Assembly (NCBI GenBank): GCA_029935275.1
Contig: JAOZKQ010000065.1
Location: 1 to 9,463 of the forward strand
DNA: 9,463 nt
Direction: 5' to 3'
Source of the DNA: Bacteroidales bacterium
GTDB lineage: Bacteria > Bacteroidota > Bacteroidia > Bacteroidales > VadinHA17
In this document: positions 7,489-9,463 of the stretch, piece after piece
Numbering within the stretch: the stretch's first letter is position 1
How the letters are laid out: every line of letters starts with the position of its first letter
Program-made: the position numbers and the translations under genes
Notes under the pieces: generated by a model
What the model saw: the letters and a program-made list of their open reading frames with translations, nothing else
Told to the model about the DNA's origin: nothing
Databases searched by the model: none

Positions 7489-7523
7489 ATCAATAGATAA
7501 TAAACCTGAATATCAGAATAGAA

Positions 7524-8771
7524 TTAATTTTTGGTTAATGCTAAAATATCATGCCCAGTGGGGTTTTGGAATACCCTTAATTCAAATTCAGGTAATACCG
7601 CTAATATATGATCAAAAATATCAGATTGAATAGCCTCATAATTAGCCCATTCCTGATCTTTGCTGAAAACATAGATCTCCAGTGGTATCCCTTTTTCATT
7701 GGGTTGAAGCTGACGGACAAGAAAGGTCATATCATCGTGTATTAAAGTATGTACCTTTAAATATTCTTCAATATATTTCCTGAAAGTACCCAAATTCGTC
7801 ATCCTTCTTCCATTTACCAGAACAGATGGGTCAATATTGTGGCTTTCATTATACTTGCTTATTTCTTTCTCCATATTTTGGATATAGTCCCGGAGTAATT
7901 GGATCTTATTGAATTTTTTAATCATCCCGGTGGAACAAAATTTTGCACTGGTCATATCTATATTAATCGATCGCTTTATTCTTCTGCCACCTGATTCTTC
8001 CATCCCTCTCCAGTTTTGGAATGACTCGGATACCAATGCATAGGTGGGAATGGTACTTATGGTTTTGTCCCAGTTCTGAACTTTAACCGTATTGAGATTA
8101 ATCTCCAGTACAACTCCATCAGCGTTCCTTCCCGGCATAGAGATCCAGTCTCCGGGATTTACCATATTGTTCATTGAAACCTGAATACTGGCAACAAAAC
8201 CTAAAATAGTGTCTTTAAAAACCAACATTAAAACGGCAGCAAAAGTTCCGAGACCCAGGAATAACCTTGACAGTTCCTTATTAAAAAGAATAGAGACAAG
8301 CATCATTACCCCTATGAAAATTACTAATATCTGTACCACCTGTACATATCCTTTGATATGCCGGGTCTTTGAGATTGCTTGCATATTATAAATGCTGTAG
8401 AAGGAAAGAATGACCGAGTTTATTACAAGCATAATCACGATCACAATATAAAAGTAGGAGGCTTTGGTGACAATGTCGATCCATTTCTCATAATCCTTAA
8501 AAACCAGATTAATGAAAGCTAAAACAATGAAAGCAGGAACAATATTAGCAAGTTTTACAAAAACTTTCTGCTCAACAAACGCATCATCCCAGGTGAATTT
8601 TGTTTTTAGCAATGCCCTGTGAATTATCTTCGTTATTATTTTTTTAGCAATGAGATAAGAAAGGTAGCTTATAATCAGGAGAAAAATTCCCAATATCATT
8701 GTTTTGGAAAAAATGGCCATATGCTCTGAAAAACCATTTGACATAAGCCATTCAACTAATTTTGTATCCAT
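7524..8771 (-). CDS. ybdG: Mechanosensitive ion channel, MscS superfamily, YbdG (MscM) type
   Basis: The product has 415 residues, the same length as E. coli YbdG. Helices are predicted at about 22-43, 72-92, 104-128 and 142-164, followed by the pore-lining segment (about 170-200) with GLGTFAAVLMLVFKDTIL (173-190) and GFVASIQ. The cytoplasmic beta domain begins at NPGDWISMPG (205-214) and continues with VKVQNWDKTISTIPTYAL (229-246) and NWRGMEESGGRRIKRS (253-268), the hallmark stretch of the YbdG branch. The C-terminal domain runs to residue 415. Members open under membrane tension during hypo-osmotic shock; E. coli YbdG gives a small-conductance activity. The first gene of a two-gene minus-strand unit with the SemiSWEET gene, it has a strong promoter candidate about 26 nt upstream of its ATG. 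The DUF6249-type gene further upstream is separated by a terminator. Confidence 0.94.
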   Translation of the reverse strand: MDTKLVEWLMSNGFSEHMAIFSKTMILGIFLLIISYLSYLIAKKIITKIIHRALLKTKFTWDDAFVEQKVFVKLANIVPAFIVLAFINLVFKDYEKWIDIVTKASYFYIVIVIMLVINSVILSFYSIYNMQAISKTRHIKGYVQVVQILVIFIGVMMLVSILFNKELSRLFLGLGTFAAVLMLVFKDTILGFVASIQVSMNNMVNPGDWISMPGRNADGVVLEINLNTVKVQNWDKTISTIPTYALVSESFQNWRGMEESGGRRIKRSINIDMTSAKFCSTGMIKKFNKIQLLRDYIQNMEKEISKYNESHNIDPSVLVNGRRMTNLGTFRKYIEEYLKVHTLIHDDMTFLVRQLQPNEKGIPLEIYVFSKDQEWANYEAIQSDIFDHILAVLPEFELRVFQNPTGHDILALTKN

Positions 8772-8783
8772 TTTGGTTTCTTA

Positions 8784-8797
8784 TTGGTTTGAACCAA
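8784..8797. promoter_or_regulatory. Palindrome at the predicted ybdG transcription start
   Basis: TTGGTT (8784-8789) and AACCAA (8792-8797) flank TG. The 14-bp palindrome sits directly downstream of the -7 box, covering the predicted initiation site at about 8791. It could be an operator for a dimeric repressor; the arms are short enough for chance. Confidence 0.3.
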
Positions 8798-8828
8798 CAA
8801 ATTTAATAGGATATTGCTTTAATCCCAA
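8798..8828 (-). promoter_or_regulatory. Promoter of the ybdG-SemiSWEET unit
   Basis: Minus-strand TAAATTTG (8805-8798) matches TAnnTTTG exactly, and TTG (8828-8826) lies 20 nt upstream. This is the best fit to the Bacteroidota housekeeping consensus in the window. Initiation near 8791 gives a leader of about 20 nt. Confidence 0.6.
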
Positions 8829-8874
8829 TAAGATGAAAATGATTTTGAATTTTTATAGCAGAAATGTGCATAAC

Positions 8875-8907
8875 AAAAAATCCGGAATAGCTTTCTATTC
8901 CGGATTT
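8875..8907 (-). terminator. Intrinsic terminator after the DUF6249-type gene
   Basis: AAATCCGGAATAG (8878-8890) and CTATTCCGGATTT (8895-8907) form a perfect 13-bp stem with a CTTT loop. Read on the minus strand it runs into six T residues (8880-8875). It lies about 30 nt past the stop of the upstream gene and insulates ybdG from it. Confidence 0.9.
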
Positions 8908-8937
8908 AATTTCAGATTAAGAAGTTGACTTCCTAAT

Positions 8938-9282
8938 CTATTCGTCTTTATTGTTTAATTTTCTTGCCAGAAAAAAATACAATACCAGGCTGATCCCGGC
9001 GAAAAGGAAAATCATTGAAGGATAGGCTACTTCTTCACCAATTGAAGTGGTAGATCCCAGAATTGCTGCAACAATAACTCCAAGACCAATCCCAATTGCG
9101 AGCATTCCAACTGAAAGTGCAAAATTTTTCCAGCTGAGTTTTTTTCCTGAATTAAACATTTTGGCATCGGCACCTTTTTCGATTAGTGCCATTCTTTCTT
9201 TATTCCGGGTTGAAAGAAATAAATAAACAATTCCGAACCCGGTTGCAAATACAATTAACGGAACTAAGATGTCTTCTAACAT
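8938..9282 (-). CDS. Small inner-membrane protein, DUF6249-like
   Basis: This 114-residue protein has three predicted membrane helices (about 5-24, 53-75 and 86-106). After helix 1 comes a charged segment NKERMALIEKGADAK (27-41); the ERMALIEKGAD pattern is what I associate with DUF6249-type proteins of Bacteroidota, recognised from memory. The C-terminus is short and charged (KLNNKDE). No enzymatic motif is visible and the function is unknown. It is monocistronic, with an ECF-type promoter upstream (9340-9315) and a strong terminator downstream. It is transcribed divergently from a gene at the right edge that may encode an ECF sigma factor, so a role in envelope-stress signalling or as a sigma-dependent output is conceivable but unproven. 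The start is ATG at 9282-9280. Confidence 0.8.
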   Translation of the reverse strand: MLEDILVPLIVFATGFGIVYLFLSTRNKERMALIEKGADAKMFNSGKKLSWKNFALSVGMLAIGIGLGVIVAAILGSTTSIGEEVAYPSMIFLFAGISLVLYFFLARKLNNKDE

Positions 9283-9314
9283 GATTTTAATTTTTTAGTT
9301 AAACATGCCTTTTT

Positions 9315-9340
9315 GACGACATACTTATTAAATGGTTGCA
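9315..9340 (-). promoter_or_regulatory. ECF-sigma-type promoter of the DUF6249-like gene
   Basis: Reading the minus strand, TGCAACCAT (9340-9332) is followed by CGTC (9318-9315). The core is AAC-N16-CGT, the canonical ECF -35/-10 arrangement. Initiation near 9308 gives a leader of about 25 nt to the ATG at 9282. The same elements at the same spacing occur on the plus strand at 9398-9423. Confidence 0.6.
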
Positions 9341-9397
9341 CTTTTTTCAAATCTTTTATTAATTTTAATCTCCAGAATTAAATTTTTTTGTGATTTT

Positions 9398-9423
9398 TGC
9401 AACCATGAGGATTTTGAAGCGTC
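9398..9423 (+). promoter_or_regulatory. Matching divergent ECF-sigma-type promoter
   Basis: TGCAACCAT (9398-9406) and CGTC (9420-9423) repeat the minus-strand promoter exactly, again AAC-N16-CGT. Initiation would fall near 9430, at or just before the first start codons of the gene that leaves the window on the right. Confidence 0.6.
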
Positions 9424-9429
9424 TTATTT

Positions 9430-9463
9430 ATGATGGTTAATGAAACGGATAACTATTTGGTGG
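9430..9463 (+). CDS. Partial gene at right edge, possibly an ECF sigma factor
   Basis: An open frame begins with ATG codons at 9430 and 9433 and reads MMVNETDNYLV up to the window end without a stop. An opening of the type NETD..LV resembles the first residues of many Bacteroidota ECF sigma factors, which continue with a GD..AF segment that would lie outside the window. The divergent ECF-type promoter pair fits an autoregulated sigma gene. Against it: only 11 codons are visible, the predicted transcript would be almost leaderless, and a competing frame from ATG 9440 reads MKRITIWW and is also open. Identity is therefore a hypothesis. Confidence 0.35.
   Translation, partial: MMVNETDNYLV

Noticed and set aside
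8209..8928. Plus-strand open frames within and upstream of ybdG
   Set aside because: The first is antisense to the channel gene; the second spans the ybdG promoter and the DUF6249 terminator hairpin.
9405..9440. Short plus-strand frame from ATG 9405
   Set aside because: It stops after 11 codons (TAA 9438-9440) and lies inside the proposed ECF promoter.

Overview
The window reads as an AT-rich chromosomal segment from a member of the Bacteroidota. The support is: MutS and RlmB variants of the kind seen in that phylum, a GWxTD-domain lipoprotein, a DUF6249-type protein, absence of clear Shine-Dalgarno sequences, and several promoters fitting the phylum's own housekeeping consensus (TTG/TTTG about 19-20 nt upstream of TAnnTTTG). 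I cannot place it below phylum; a marine or environmental Bacteroidales-like lineage is a guess. Most of the window is core-genome material with no phage, insertion sequence, CRISPR or defence locus.

Layout. 1-317: two tandem copies of a roughly 152-bp non-coding unit plus the stub of a third; each unit can fold into a nested hairpin. 327-430: tRNA-Gly(GCC) on the minus strand with its own terminator and promoter. 527-3142 (minus): mutS, starting at TTG. 3378-4718 (plus): a Lys9-type saccharopine reductase, divergent from mutS. 4916-6980 (plus): a GWxTD lipoprotein followed after 10 nt by rlmB. 6981-7197: convergent intergenic gap with a hairpin and a short heptanucleotide repeat. 8771-7198 (minus): a YbdG-type mechanosensitive channel followed by a SemiSWEET/PQ-loop transporter, probably one transcript. 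9282-8938 (minus): a small DUF6249-type membrane protein with a strong terminator. 9283-9463: a divergent control region, and at the right edge the first codons of a plus-strand gene that may be an ECF sigma factor.

How the parts relate. mutS and rlmB are housekeeping genes (mismatch repair, 23S rRNA 2'-O-methylation). The channel/SemiSWEET pair suggests joint handling of osmotic or solute stress at the inner membrane. The most notable signal is at the right edge: the DUF6249-type gene and the divergent partial gene each have the same ECF-sigma-type promoter, with TGCAACCAT and CGTC at identical spacing (AAC-N16-CGT) on opposite strands. This would make a small self-regulating stress regulon if the partial gene is indeed the sigma factor. 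The second notable signal is the structured tandem repeat beside the tRNA gene.
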